DNA from: Apodemus sylvaticus
Taxonomy: Eukaryota; Chordata; Mammalia; Rodentia; Muridae
Length of the DNA stretch: 64,000 bases
Reading direction: 5' to 3'
Assembly (NCBI RefSeq): GCF_947179515.1
Contig: NC_067482.1
Span: 80,031,444-80,095,443, forward strand
Position numbers and translations under genes: made by a program. The notes under the pieces were generated by a model. That model ran no database searches. It was not told where the DNA came from and was given only the letters and a program-made list of their open reading frames with translations. Below are positions 12,201 through 21,900 of the stretch, in pieces. Numbering within the stretch: position 1 is the stretch's first letter; the number at the start of each line of letters is the position of its first letter.

Positions 12201-12601
12201 TGCCGCAGCGCCGCCGCCTCGCCCTCCAGGCTGCGGTTGTGCGCCTCGAGCTGCCTCACCTTGTCGATGTAGCCCGCGAAGCGATCGTTCAGAGCCTGCA
12301 GCTGCTCCTTCTCGCTGCGCGCCGCCACCGCCGCCACCACGCAGCCCTCCGGGCCGTTGCTTAGGGTGTCGAGCGAGTCGGTGCTCGAGGCGGCGCCGGC
12401 GCCGCGAAAGCGGCTGGGCGAGGCGGACACGGAGCTCACGGATGTCCGCGCCCACGAGTGGAAGCCGCTGGAGGAGCCGGCGGCGGAGCGCGTGCCGCCC
12501 GCGCCTGCCTTGCGGCTCAGCGCGTAGTGCAGGCTGCCTCCTCCGTGCAGAGGCGCGAACGGGGCGCCCAGCAGCGCATCGGCGCTGCCGAAGCTCATCA
12601 T
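4386..12601 (-). CDS. Nefh: Neurofilament heavy polypeptide (NF-H), four-exon gene
   Basis: The CDS is the complement of four joined exons (12601-11719, 10027-9828, 8574-8450, 6246-4386): 3069 nt, 1022 residues plus stop. NF-H is the type IV intermediate-filament subunit that co-assembles with NF-L, NF-M and alpha-internexin in axons and sets axon calibre through its phosphorylated side-arm. Domains: head about 1-100 (starts MMSFGSADALLG); rod about 101-410, opening with the helix-initiation motif LNDRFAGYIDKVR (104-116) and closing with AAYRKLLEGEE (400-410); tail 411-1022, with 43 KSP motifs followed by a lysine/glutamate-rich end finishing AAKGEK. All introns are GT-AG, of 1691, 1253 and 2203 bp. 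The start is the first of two adjacent ATGs, about 95 bp downstream of a TATA box, and it matches the known N-terminus. No break is seen, so the gene looks intact. It is somewhat shorter than mouse or rat NF-H because the KSP region is shorter. Confidence 0.97.
5361..5900 (-). repeat. Nefh: Coding 18-bp minisatellite: 30 tandem KSPxxx hexapeptides in Nefh
   Basis: Residues 519-698 are thirty uninterrupted hexapeptides of the form KSP(A/G/D/V)(E/A/T)(A/V/G/P), exactly 540 bp. Variants include KSPAEA, KSPAEV, KSPAAV, KSPGEA, KSPDEV and KSPAEG. Thirteen further KSP motifs with longer spacers (KSPEKA, KSPVKEEA and similar) flank the run, making 43 in all. A 36-bp higher-order duplication (KSPAAV-KSPDEV twice) lies near 5768-5860. 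Copy number in this domain is known to vary between species and alleles. Confidence 0.95.
6247..8449 (-). other. Nefh: Nefh intron 3 with SINE insertions
   Basis: The 2203-bp intron holds B1 at 6715-6850 (+) and 7358-7482 (-), a B2/B3-family copy at 7972-8135 (+) ending in a short CA run, and a diverged B1 at 8160-8312 (+). The remaining 6250-6710, 6900-7350 and 7490-7970 are unique with no coding signal. Confidence 0.85.
8450..8574 (-). CDS. Nefh: Nefh coding exon 3 (end of coil 2B)
   Basis: The 125-bp exon encodes DAIQQLDNELRNTKWEMAAQ onward to LNVKMALDIEIAAY plus two bases of the next arginine codon. The acceptor is CCACAG|GACG and the donor TTACAG|GTGAG. The 125-bp size and the phase match the conserved short exon of neurofilament genes. 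It is too short to stand out as an open frame and was found by homology and splice signals. Confidence 0.96.
9035..9515 (+). mobile_element. URR1-type hAT DNA transposon, interrupted
   Basis: The left end (agcagtggttctcaacctgt ...) and right end (... gaggctgagaagcactgcct) are the terminal inverted sequences of the rodent URR1 hAT-Charlie family. The inner aaataatcttatggctgggt part also matches. The element is split by a 270-bp insertion at 9146-9415. A second copy lies at 43277-43462. Confidence 0.75.
9146..9415 (+). mobile_element. Retroposed mRNA 3'-end fragment with target-site duplication
   Basis: About 270 bp of very AT-rich sequence with no SINE similarity that I recognise. It ends with an AATAAA-type signal near 9384 and an A-tract at 9405-9415. 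It is flanked by a 15-bp direct repeat, AAGAAATAGTAATGA, at 9131-9145 and 9416-9430. An A-tail, a polyadenylation signal and a target-site duplication are hallmarks of L1-mediated retroposition. The parent transcript is not recognised; it looks like a 3' UTR. Confidence 0.75.
9828..10027 (-). CDS. Nefh: Nefh coding exon 2 (coil 2)
   Basis: The 200-bp exon is bounded by acceptor CTTAG|TGAGG and donor TACCAG|GTGAC. Its first two bases complete a valine codon, and 66 codons follow, from RLDRLSEAAKVN to HQADIASYQ. This is intermediate-filament coil 2 sequence. An open frame running past the donor contains no homologous residues and is intronic. The adjacent intron to the left (9745-9802) holds an ID-like SINE fragment. 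Confidence 0.96.
10028..11718 (-). other. Nefh: Nefh intron 1, largely repeat-free
   Basis: The 1691-bp intron has almost no recognisable SINE, unlike the other two introns. It carries the candidate CTCF motif at 11677-11691 near its 5' end. Low repeat density next to a promoter is compatible with regulatory content, but I see no other named motif. Confidence 0.8.
11677..11691 (+). promoter_or_regulatory. Candidate CTCF site in Nefh intron 1
   Basis: CCAGAAGGGGGCGAG agrees with the CTCF core (CCASYAGRKGGCRS) at about 12 of 14 positions, forward orientation, 28 bp inside intron 1 next to the CpG-rich exon 1. Motif match only. Confidence 0.4.
11719..12601 (-). CDS. Nefh: Nefh coding exon 1 (head and most of the rod)
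   Basis: Encodes residues 1-294 plus the first base of codon 295. It covers the serine-rich head (SSVSASPSRFRG), coil 1A with LNDRFAGYIDKVRQLEAHN, and an alanine/glutamate/arginine-rich heptad coiled coil through QSTLQSEEWFR. The donor reads TTCCGAG|GTGCGC, with the last exon base at 11719. Translation continuing past it gives 16 non-homologous residues before a stop, which supports the splice. The exon is very CpG-rich and forms the body of the Nefh CpG island. A CRE-like TGACGTC lies in the DVTSAL codons near 11798. Confidence 0.97.
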
Positions 12602-12670
12602 GGCTTGGCCGGAGCAGGTGCGGCCGCCGGCGGAGCGGGAGTGCGGGGCCGGGGCGGGGCGGGCAGCACT
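12602..12670 (-). other. Nefh: Nefh 5' untranslated region (estimated)
   Basis: Short GC-rich leader between the inferred transcription start, about 30 bp after the TATA box, and the ATG at 12601. The start point is inferred from TATA spacing only. Confidence 0.55.
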
Positions 12671-12830
12671 GCGGCAGCTCCGGGATGCCGGCTCTTTTAT
12701 ATCCGCGGTGGCCCGGTCCGGCCCCTCGGCAGTGGGGGGCTGGGGAGGAGGGCCCCGCCCTCTCCACCTCCTCCCCCGCGGCCCCGGGCCGACCGGCTTC
12801 TCCGCAGTGAGAGGGGCGGGGCTGGGGGGG
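12671..12830 (-). promoter_or_regulatory. Nefh: Nefh core promoter: TATA box and GC boxes
   Basis: TATAAAAG lies at 12701-12694 on the minus strand, about 95 bp upstream of the start codon. GC boxes (CCCGCCC/GGGCGGG type, candidate Sp1 sites) occur downstream near 12645-12660 and upstream near 12753-12760 and 12812-12820. A CpG island spans roughly 11.69-12.85 kb, covering exon 1 and the promoter. TATA plus Sp1 sites agrees with what is known of neurofilament promoters. Confidence 0.8.
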
Positions 12831-12849
12831 ACCCAGGAGTGAAGGGGAA

Positions 12850-15300
12850 TCGACGCATCGTCAGTGAAGCCTCCCGAGGTCAGACCAAGGAGTAAAGGAC
12901 TTCTGGAGCGGACAAGTGGAGACCTCCAGGTGCATGTCGGAAGACCCTATTGGTCAGAATAAGACCCTCAGAATAAGAGAGGGTACTCGAAATAGGGAGA
13001 GGACTGCAGAACGGATGGGTCAAGGCGCCTTTGGGTTGAAGCAGTGGGAGACTGCAGTGATTACTAAGAGGACACCCCCGCTTGAGAAGTAACACAGGGT
13101 TCCCTAATAGTTAGAGAGGACCTTGAGATGAGGAGGGTAGACTGAGGCCACCCACGAAGGGATTCTGTATGGGGTTGTATGATGGATGCTACTGAGGATA
13201 AATGGGGACCTTCTAGCTGGAGGCGCAGTGTTCCCCAGATACTACAGCCACCCAGAGGGGCCTAAGGAACCCTACAGCTGGCTTCGGGGTGGGGGTTGGG
13301 GGGGACGTGGAGTTTGAAAGGACTGCAGAGCTACCCTGAGGGAATATGGAAAACACTGCAGAGGGAGAAAGGGGGCGCTGGGTGAGAGGAACTTGATGCT
13401 CTCTAAAAACTCCAGTGGCCAAGACTGGAAAGTGGAGTCTGCATCTTGCCCAGCAAGGAAAACTGTCTGCGAAGAAGCAGGGGGTCCCTGAGTAGACAGC
13501 AAAACCCTCAACACCCAAGACAAGTTCTGCAAACAGGGTGAAGGGTGGGGTTAGCTTCTGTGCTTCGCTAGCTGAATGACCTTGTACAAACTGTGTTCTC
13601 CAGCTGTTTGGTTTTCCCTTGTGTGCAAGAGACAAGATGCAACTCCAAGCCCCCATGTACCCCCTAGGGGTTCGAACTTGGGAAATCTATGGCTAAATTT
13701 GGGGAGAAGAACCCACATATTGCCAGTCGGAATGGTACCCACTTCCCCTCACCCCAGAAGTTTGTCTTTTTCCCTTCCTTGCCCGACTCTTCTGTTTCAT
13801 CTTGTCATCCCACTCCTATTCCCACAACTAATACTGCCATAAGCATCCTCCTTCATGCTCCGAGGAATTGGTGCCGTGGTTTCTCAGTACCAAGGTCCAC
13901 CGACCTCCATCATGAGCCCTACTGAGGCTTCAGGGGAAAGGGCGGGGGGTGGCGGAGAGGCTTTGTTATAATGACTCGTTCTTGGTTTGGTTTTCTGGTC
14001 AAAAGCGGTGTACGCGCCGCCGCCGGGACCCTGCTATCGCTTCAGCACTGCGGACAGCACCTACTCTGTCGGGAAGGGTTAATCTATGCCTTTCAGAGTA
14101 GGGAAGGGTTCGTAGCTTTTCCAAGCAGTCCCTCTGTGCAGTACTGGGGAGGAATGGGTGAGTCATATGACAGGGGCTCGAAGCGACCTATGATTGTATG
14201 TAAGTGACCCACCCTGCTTGTCCGATCCAGTGCCTGGCTTTCTGTGAAGTTCTTTCTCCCTGTAAACCCCCTCTTCCCCAGAGCAGAGAGAACCCCACTC
14301 CAGTGTCCACTGACAAGCTCTGGGAAGCAGTGTAGACTTCTTCATATCAGAACTTCTCCCAGGCAATACCTCAAGCCTCACTGCACCCCAGTTTACTGTG
14401 GTTTTCTTTTTTGGAGGGATCCCCAGGATGAGAACTGACAGATTCCCTAAAAGAGACCCCTGCCTATCTCTTTCCTTGCCTGCTTCTCATCCCCAGCCTG
14501 ACTGCAGGCTGACCCTCATAGCTACGGAAGTGGTGGCGCTGTCCCTTTAACCACGTTTTACTGGAAGGAGAGTGCACTAGGGAGGAGGGGGAGGGGTTTC
14601 TAGATTTTCATGATGGAGCAGAACATGATGAAGCATTTTCCCAACTTAAAGGTCCAGGCATGCTGCTCTTAGCAGGGGGCAGAAAAGGCTCAGAGGCAGG
14701 TGTTGCTGAAAGGCTGGGGTGAGTGGCTTGTGTGAGGCACTGCAGAATGTCATGGGGAGGGGGCTTGGTCACAGACCTCTACCCCCTTACACCCACATGG
14801 CTTCCCCATTTATCTTCCATTCTGCTTGGAATTTTGCTATTAGATCCTTGTTCCTTTGAGTCTCTTCAGCTGTCTGCAGAATGCGCATGCCCTTCTTGGG
14901 GATGAGAAGTCTGATAAGCAGTTGACAGCACACAGGAATGAGAGGAGTGGGGGGTGAAGGTAACATGTGGCTTCTAAGAGGCACCAGGTGTGGGTGTAAG
15001 ATTGTCATGAATGCTGGAATCCTGGTCAGTCCTTCAGACTCACCTTCAGAAAGCTGCCTCCTTCCCTTCACCCTGAGTCTAGGTCATTATCCCCTCCTGG
15101 GGTGCTGTGGTCCCCAGTGCTAATCCCTGCCTGTGTGCTGCTTCCCAGTCTGTCACGTGTCCTAGGAGTTCTGTGGTCCCCAGGTCCCTAGTACGAATCC
15201 CTGCCAGTGTGCTTCCGAATCTGTCATTGTGAGTGGATAGATAGATGATTTCTAATCAGTTCTCTAGCAAAATACATGACCCAGAGAGAACTAAGAATGA
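12850..15300. other. Repeat-poor Nefh upstream region
   Basis: About 2.4 kb of unique sequence with essentially no SINEs. It includes the RE1 site at 14041 within a GC-rich patch (13.99-14.06 kb). Other parts (13.0-13.95, 14.1-15.3 kb) have no coding signal. The repeat-poor character is consistent with a proximal regulatory region. Confidence 0.6.
14041..14061 (+). promoter_or_regulatory. RE1/NRSE-type REST binding site upstream of Nefh
   Basis: The 21-bp element matches the RE1 consensus at 18 of 21 positions by eye. Both half-sites are near perfect (TTCAGCAC and GGACAGC, correct spacing). The mismatches are at positions 9, 10 and 19. It lies 1.44 kb upstream of the Nefh ATG in a small GC-rich patch of unique sequence. 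REST silences neuronal genes in non-neuronal cells, so Nefh is the obvious target. Confidence 0.75.
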
Positions 15301-15302
15301 TT

Positions 15303-15435
15303 CTGTTTGCTGTGCAGTGGTGGAACATGCCTTTAATCCCAGCACTCAGGAGCCAGAGGCAGGCAGGCAGATCTCTGTGAGTTTGAAGCCAGCCTGACTT
15401 ATAGAGTGAGTTCCAGGACAGCCAAGGCTACATGT
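15303..15435 (+). mobile_element. B1 SINE
   Basis: catgcctttaatcccagcac ... gagttccaggacagccaagg; diverged at its 3' end. Confidence 0.85.
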
Positions 15436-15527
15436 GAATCTTTTCTAAGACCTTTCAGTTCAAATAACTTCTGCTTTCCTTTCAGCATTCTTAACATTTA
15501 GCAGTGAACAAGACACATATCTCTCCA

Positions 15528-15617
15528 GCCACCCATCCACCCACCCACCCATCCATCCACCCACCCATCCACCCACCCACCCATCCACCCACCCATCCAC
15601 CCATCCATCCATCCCTT
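15528..15617 (+). repeat. (CCAC/CCAT)n microsatellite
   Basis: About 90 bp of CCAC and CCAT tetramers mixed without fixed order. It is followed at 15676-15722 by a short array with about 20-bp period (gatgatggtgacatt, three imperfect copies). Confidence 0.95.
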
Positions 15618-15984
15618 AATTGCATCCCTGTCTCTTTCCTTGCCCATTGAGCCTCTTCTGCGTGTGCTAGGCACACATTAGATGATGGTGACATTGGATG
15701 ATGGTGACATTGTATGATGGCGCCACTGACCCCAGTAAGCCCACCCTCCCAGGTGTCTCCTAGGAATAACTCTCAATTCTTCCAAGATCTCAGCCCAGAA
15801 TGTCCCAGGGTACCTTTAAGATGTTTAATGCTATGTATGATTTGGATCCTGAATATTCCATGTTAGAGATTTAGTACCCAGGAAGTTGCCATAGGAAGAT
15901 GGTGAAGGTTTTAAGCAATGAAATCCTGTGCAGAGGTATTCAGAAACTATAGGCATGCTCCCAAAGGAGGCTATGAGTTCCAGG

Positions 15985-16122
15985 TCTGTTCCTTCCTCTC
16001 CCTCTCCTCCTCTTCCTCCTCTTCCCCTTTCTTCTCCTCTTCAACTTTCTCCCCCTCCCTTTCTCTCCTCCCTTCCTCTCTATCTTCCTTTCTATCCTCT
16101 CTTCTTCTTCCTCCTCCTCTTC

Positions 16123-16168
<46 letters not shown>

Positions 16169-16172
16169 TCTT
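15985..16172 (+). repeat. Polypyrimidine tract ending in (TC)n
   Basis: Nearly pure C/T for about 185 bp, closing in an uninterrupted (CT) run at 16128-16166. Mirror-like homopurine/homopyrimidine sequence of this length can form triplex (H-DNA). Confidence 0.95.
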
Positions 16173-16183
16173 GCTGTTGATGA

Positions 16184-16560
16184 CTGTCTTAGTCAGGGTT
16201 TCTATTGCTGTAATGAAACACCATGACCAAGAAGCCAGCTGGGGAGGAAAGGGTTTATTTGGCTTACACTTCCACATTGTACTCTATCATTGAAGGAAGT
16301 CAGGACAGGGACCTGGAGGCAGGAGCTGAAGCAGAGGCCATGGAGGGTGCTGCGTACTGGCTTTCCCTGCTCCATGGCTTGCTCAGCCTGCTTTCTTATA
16401 GAACCCAGAACCACTAGCCCAGGGACAGCACCACTGGCCATGAGGTGGGCCATCCCCCGTCAGTCACTACTTAAGGACGTGCCTTATAACCAGACTGGTG
16501 GAGGCATTTCCCCAGCTGAGATTCCCTCATTTCAGACAACTTGTGTCACGCTGACATAAA
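16184..16560 (+). mobile_element. Rodent interspersed repeat, 'tcttagtcagggtttctatt' family
   Basis: Begins tgtcttagtcagggtttcta and ends in a cttgtgtcacgctgacataa form of the usual TGTGTCAAGTTGACACA tail. It is LTR-like (TG...CA ends in the fuller copy at 29041). I recognise the family as abundant in rodents but will not name it. Other copies here: 23110-23420, 29041-29450, 36045-36365, 37800-38125, 38600-38930, 48360-48715 and 60425-60775. Confidence 0.7.
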
Positions 16561-16569
16561 GTTATTCAA

Positions 16570-17170
16570 GGATGCTTTCTCGTTTTCTTTTTAGACAGAT
16601 CTTGCCTAGGCTAGCTTTATATTCTGCCCTCCTTTCTTGGCTTCCCAAGTGTTGGCATTATAGGCAGATTTATTGGCTCATTGAGGCAGTGTGTCACTAT
16701 GTCACCCAGACTGGCCTTGAACTCCTGATCCTCCTGCTGAAGGGCTAGGGTTGCTGGTGTGCACCCTCGTGCCTGAAAATTCATTTCTCTTTTCTTTCTG
16801 GCCGTGAATTGAGGGATGTTTTGTTTGTTTGTTTGTCTGGTTTTGTTTTTCGCTCCATCACGCTGCCTCACATACAGTGCCAAGGCAATGGGCCCAACTG
16901 ATCCTGGACTAGAACCTCCCAAACTACAGGCCTAGATGAACCCCCTTTTCTGTAAGTCCCAGTTACAAAAGCTAACAAATGCAATGGACATTCCTCCAAC
17001 AAAAAGGAAAAGAGAAGCCAGGTGTGATGACTTACCACTTCTAGGATTTGGGAGGCTGAGGCAGGAGGATTGCTGTAAGTCCAAGATCAGGCTGGCTATA
17101 TAGTGAGTTTCAGGTCAGCTTAGATTACAGGGGCTGTTGTGACTAAGTAGGCTAACTAGGGTTGTTAGAA
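16570..17170. mobile_element. Old B1 fragments
   Basis: B1-like pieces at 16585-16665 (-) and 16690-16770 (-), and a B1 at 17015-17130 (+, gggaggctgaggcaggagga). The sequence between is unique. Confidence 0.6.
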
Positions 17171-18000
17171 CATGTCTTTCCATTTTGTGAAGAGCCCTGG
17201 GGATCTTCCAGAGCCAAACATACATGCTGAGTATCTCCTGGAGAAAGGCGCAGTGGCCCACAGTGAAGGACTTAGAGTGGTGCCTCACCCTTGGCAGAGG
17301 AAGAGGGGGGGAAGGGGGCAGCTTCTGCCAGCATTCAGTGGACCTTGTGGCTGGTGCTCCTCAGGGTTTGCAGGATGAAGGATAAAGCTGCAGTCTTCCC
17401 AGCAGGCACTGCTGCCCCCACTCCTTTCATTCAGTATTGCTGGCAAGTCAGAAGAAGGAGGTTGTGGTGGAAGCAGGGCCCTCAGCTCCCAGTGCACAGC
17501 ATAGAATTTCACAGTATATCGTCCTTGCTAATACAGAAGCATTAACAAGTGCAGGGACCTTTCTTCCTATTTTACAGATATGTAAACCAAGGCCTGAGTG
17601 AGAGATTGTCTTATCTGAGTTAACTCAGTGATAGAACCCAGGGTCTTAAATCATCCAGACCTAAGCAGTTCTGCACATACCCATGTCTCCTCCACGGCAG
17701 AGCCCAGATGTCTGAAGGCAGGAGAATGAGAAGCCCCTAAAGGGGGCTGGCAGTTTTCTGGAGCTGAGACTGGGGAGAGGGCTGGCTTCTGCCGAGAGTC
17801 CTGCGGTCAGCATCTGTACATCCTGGATTATGTTTCGTTTTTAGTGTTGAATTCAGGCCCACATTCGAGCCAAGCATTCTTTCTCCCATTAAAAAAGAGC
17901 ATCACGTCTCACACCAGCTGCTTTTCTGCTGCTGTGATAAACACCAACAGGGGACCAAGTATTCACATGTCCGGACATATGGGGGAAATCTCATTCAGAT
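17170..18000. other. Unique stretch, nothing assigned
   Basis: No SINE, splice-flanked exon or long conserved frame recognised between the B1 at 17.1 kb and the B3-type repeats at 18.0 kb. Confidence 0.5.
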
Positions 18001-18004
18001 CCTT

Positions 18005-18440
18005 ACATATTTGCCTACTTACATACATGTGTGTATGTGAGTGCAGGTGCTGCACACATGCCATAGCATGAGAATGCAGGTCAGAGAACTTGTCACTCTC
18101 CTTACATCACATGGGTTTCAGCACTGAAAGCTACCCACCCACCTCTCCTCATATCGGGAGGCCTCCACTGGCCCGAGACTCATATATAGCTGAGACTGAC
18201 CTTGAACCCATGTATCTACTTCAAATGCTTTTTTCCTCTTTCTCAAAAATCTATTGCGTGTGTGTGTGTGTGTGTGTGTGTGTACACGTGCAAAAAAATG
18301 CTACTGCACATGTATAGAGGTCAGAGAATAATGTGGTTCTTTCCTTCAACCATGCATGGTCTGGGGATTGAACTCAGATTGTCAGACTTGGCAGCAAGTG
18401 CAAGCACCTTTACCCAATGAGCCATCTCGCCAGCCCAGCT
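18005..18440 (-). mobile_element. Two B3-type SINE copies with a TG tract
   Basis: A diverged copy lies at about 18005-18150. A fuller one at 18240-18438 ends gagccatctcgccagccca, with a (GT) run at 18257-18282 in its tail. Confidence 0.6.
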
Positions 18441-19710
18441 GTTTTTCTTTCTTCTAAATAAGGTGTGCCTTGTCCTCTCTCACACAGTGAAAGGTTTAGA
18501 TGGGGAAGTACTTGTCCATTGCATACCCTGCTGGTTCCACCAGGCCTCGGACTAACGGTTGCTTGCAGTAGGAGCCCAGCAAGGACTTGGGAAGTGTCAG
18601 CAGTGCTCCTCAGGAGCGTCTCAGCCCCAAGCATGTGGGCAGCTTCCAGTCAGCTCTGCAGGGCGCTGGGGGAGGTATCACCCAGCCCCTGCGTGGTCCC
18701 CTCTGCGGAGGCTCAGGCCACACCCACTGCCCCCTGTAGACTCACCTTTTTTGGTTTAGCAATTTCATGCCTGTGACGTCTGCTAGTTTGTTTTCTCTGG
18801 TGGCCGTCACACCCCACATCCTCTGCCTCTGCCCCATGTCCCATCCTTTCTCTACTCCATCCACCCCTTCCCCTCCCCCATCTCCTCCACCTCCTCTCTG
18901 CTCTCCTGCTTCTTCTGGGATGTGCCTCCTTTGTTCTCCCTGGTTTCTGTCCTTCTGTCCTTGTAATCTCTTCTTCCTAAGATGTGTCCTCTTTTTGCAG
19001 ATCCGATTTGTAGTAAGGAGAGGGCAGCCCCTCCACCCTTATCCACGTTAGGGAGCAAGCTGCAAAGACAGAACCAGGTGCAGTTTTCACCCTCCCTTCA
19101 TAGCTCCAACCTTCCTCCTCTGGGCTGCCCAGTGCCCTCAGTAACCCTCCATGCAGGGCGCACACTTCTGAAGCCCTGGGACGCTGCTGTGGGGAATCCT
19201 GCCTCACAGGCTGGTTGCTGGTGGTGGGCTCACGGGTCTGGCTCACCGCTATTCTGAGCTGTTTTGGTTGAGTGGTTTTTGCACTGTGGGTGCTGAGCTT
19301 CGGAGTGAGGCAGTTAGTTTGTCCCCAGGAACCTTTGTCTAGTGACTCAGTGGGGTTGCTCGGCAGGGTCCTCTGCAGCTCTTAGAACTCTCCTTACCTG
19401 GAGAGCACACGTGAAACGTGTGGTCTATGGACAGAGAACGCGGTCTTGTTTACATACTTACTTACTTATTTTTTATGCTAAGAGTCAAGCGCAGAGGCCT
19501 TTGCTTCCTAGCTGGCTGGTGCTCCACCCCTCAACTACATCCAACTCTTGGTCTTACCTGTTTTGTTCTGTTTTGTTTTTCTGATTTCACAGTGTCTTCT
19601 GTGCATGTTTGTCTGTAGTGCATATGTAGTCCCATGTAGGTCCTGGGAACTGAACGTGGGTCCTTTGGAGGGATACTTGTGCTTTTAACCTCTGAGTTCT
19701 TCTTGTTTTG
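18440..19710. other. Unique stretch, nothing assigned
   Basis: About 1.27 kb with a CT-rich part at 18.85-18.92 kb. No recognisable exon; the open frames here are short and lack homology. Confidence 0.5.
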
Positions 19711-19711
19711 T

Positions 19712-20242
19712 TTTTAAGGATTTATTTATTATATGTAAGTACACTGTAGCTATCTTCAGACACTCCAGAAGAGGGTGTCAGATCTCATTATGGATGGTTG
19801 TGAGCCACCATGTGGTTGCTGGGATTCGAACTCAAGACCTTCAGAAGAGCAGTCAGTGCTCTTAACTGCTCAGCCATCTCTCCAGCCCTCTTGTTTTGTT
19901 TTAAAGCAGGATATTACTACATGGCTTAGCCTGGCCTTGAACTCTGTATATAGCATAGACTGGATGGACTCAAACTTGTCATCCTTCTGCCTCGGCCTCC
20001 CAAGTTCTAGGATTACAGACATATGCTTCCACTTTCACAGAGTCTCTGCTCTTGGGCTGGAGAGATAACTAACTCAGAGGTTAAGAGTACTGGCTGCTCT
20101 TCCAGAGGTCCTGAGTTCAACACATGGTGGCTCACAACCATCTATAGTGAGATCTGGTGCCCTCTTCTGGTACACCAGCATACATGTAGGCAGAGAACAC
20201 TAAATATAGTAAATAAATAAATCTTTAAAAAAAAAAAAAAGG
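19712..20242. mobile_element. SINE cluster: B2 (-), B1 (-), B2 (+)
   Basis: B2 at 19712-19888 (-) ends gccatctctccagccc. A diverged B1 at 19895-20040 (-) follows. B2 at 20052-20242 (+) starts gggctggagagataac and ends in aataaataaatctttaaa plus an A-tail. The two B2 copies are inverted relative to each other about 160 bp apart. Confidence 0.85.
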
Positions 20243-20875
20243 CCCTGTGGAGCCAGCACCTCTCCGGTCCCTGCACTGGCTAGAGGATTTGCTCCGTGGG
20301 TCATTCTGACACCTTGGGAGCAAGGGTTGTTGAGAACTGGCTTTGTGTTTTCTGCCTTTAGGTTTCTCTTTCCTCTGGGTTGTCTTGGGAGGCATGGGAG
20401 AGGGAGAATTCCCAGGTGGCATAGTTAGGAAGTCAAAATGATGATGGGGTCAGCTTTCTGATACGGCCCGTCCCGGAGACGCCTAAGTCAAAGAAGTGAC
20501 TGGCGAGCGGGAGATTGATTTTCACCGTGTACCTCTGAGTCACTAAGGAAGCAGCTGAGCAGCCTCAGCCGGTTCCGGCTGCTGACCTGTGTGGTACTGG
20601 CAGCAGCTCTGCCGGGTTTGCAGGGTCCTGCAGAGTAGGACTCCGAGGTCAGAGAAAGAATGTTGGCAAGGTTGCAGGGAGAGGAGCTGGGGGCGGGGCG
20701 GGGGGGGGGGGGGCAGGTCCACACCACTTCATCTGTGCCAGAGGAGGAGGAAGTCCGCAGTCCAGAATAGCCAATGTCAGAGTTTAGAGAGAGGTGTGGG
20801 AACTCGAAATAATTAATTTCAATATTCAATATTCAAATCATTAATTTAATAATAGTTAGATGAAAAGTTTATTCC
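20243..20875. other. Unique stretch with a G-run
   Basis: Non-repetitive. It contains a run of about 14 G at 20700-20713 preceded by GGGCGGGGC, with G-quadruplex potential. No exon recognised. Confidence 0.5.
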
Positions 20876-20877
20876 TG

Positions 20878-21440
20878 ACTAGGCAGAGTGGTAAACACCT
20901 TTAATCCCTGCACTTGGGAGGCAGAGAGACCAGCCTGGTTCACACAGTGAGTTTCAGGACAGCCAGAGCTATATAGTGAAAGCCTATCGTATCCTCCTCC
21001 TCCTCCTCCTCCTCCTCCTTCTTCCTCGTCTTCCTCTTTCTCTTCCTCTTTTTCAAGATTTATTTTATATGTAGGAGTACACTGTCACTGTCTTCAGACA
21101 CCAGAAGAGGGCATGGGATCCCATTACAGATGTTTGTGAGCCACCATGTGGTTGCTAGGAATTGAACTCAGGACCTCTGGAGACAGGAGCCCCGAGAGCC
21201 TGTCTTCAAAACAAGAAACAAGAAAATTTCATCCCTGGTGGTCAAGTTTGAACTACAGGTCACTGAGGCAAGACTGGACTTTGAAGCCCAGGGATGGCCA
21301 CTGGTCCTCTCCTCCACACCCAGGCAGGCGCGGGATGTCTGTAGTCTCAGCACTTAGGAGACAGGCAGGAGGAGCAGGAACTTAAGGTCATCCTCAGGTC
21401 ACAAGTTTGAAGATGGCCTTGGATACATTAGCCTCATTGA
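20878..21440. mobile_element. SINE cluster: B1 (+), (TCC)n, B2 (-), B1 (+)
   Basis: B1 at 20878-20990 (+), a (TCC) run at 20995-21020, a truncated B2 at 21050-21185 (-) and a B1 fragment at 21320-21440 (+). Confidence 0.75.
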
Positions 21441-21762
21441 AATCAAGAACTAAAGGCTCTGCAGCTCAAGGTGAATGTGAAGCTAGCCCTTCCCGGGACA
21501 GCACATTCTGACCAAATCACTCTGTAGCTGGACTGTGTGAGGACAGAGACAGTCTGACAGCACAGAGGCTCTTGCTCAGAGGCAAGAGATGCCAATGTGG
21601 AAGACTGTGTGCCAGGGGAGCTACTGGGGCCTTGGCTAGGGACCAGAGTGGGCGCTTGAGCTATGACTGTGAGCTGTCAGCGGCAGAGGAAGGAGGAGGC
21701 AGAACAGCCATTGAAGTCTTTGCTGTCTGTGAGGGGCGATTGGTGGAAACCATTACTGATTG

Positions 21763-21763
<1 letters not shown>

Positions 21764-21811
<48 letters not shown>

Positions 21812-21900
21812 GTGTGTGTGGTATGGTGTGGTGTGTGTGGTATATGTGTGTGTGTATGGTATATGTGTGTGTGGTGTGTGTATGTGTGTAAGAGAGAGAG
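21764..21900 (+). repeat. (TG)n microsatellite
   Basis: A pure (GT) run of about 45 bp, then degenerate TG/TATG sequence and a short (GA) run to 21900. Confidence 0.95.

Noticed and set aside
11759..12364. Plus-strand frames opposite Nefh exon 1 (201 and 145 codons)
   Set aside because: Antisense shadows produced by GC-rich sequence with few stops; no homology.
11601..12767. 388-codon minus-strand frame overlapping Nefh exon 1
   Set aside because: Shifted-frame shadow of the GC-rich exon 1; arginine/glycine/alanine-rich with no family similarity.
13360..13395. GGGGGCGCTGG near 13370 as a further CTCF site
   Set aside because: Only the GGGGGCGC half fits; the CCA..AG half is missing.
20052..20242. 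tRNA-like A/B-box sequence suggesting a tRNA gene
   Set aside because: It is the tRNA-derived head of a B2 SINE; no cloverleaf with a proper acceptor stem and no tRNA gene context. The same applies to other B2, B3 and ID copies.
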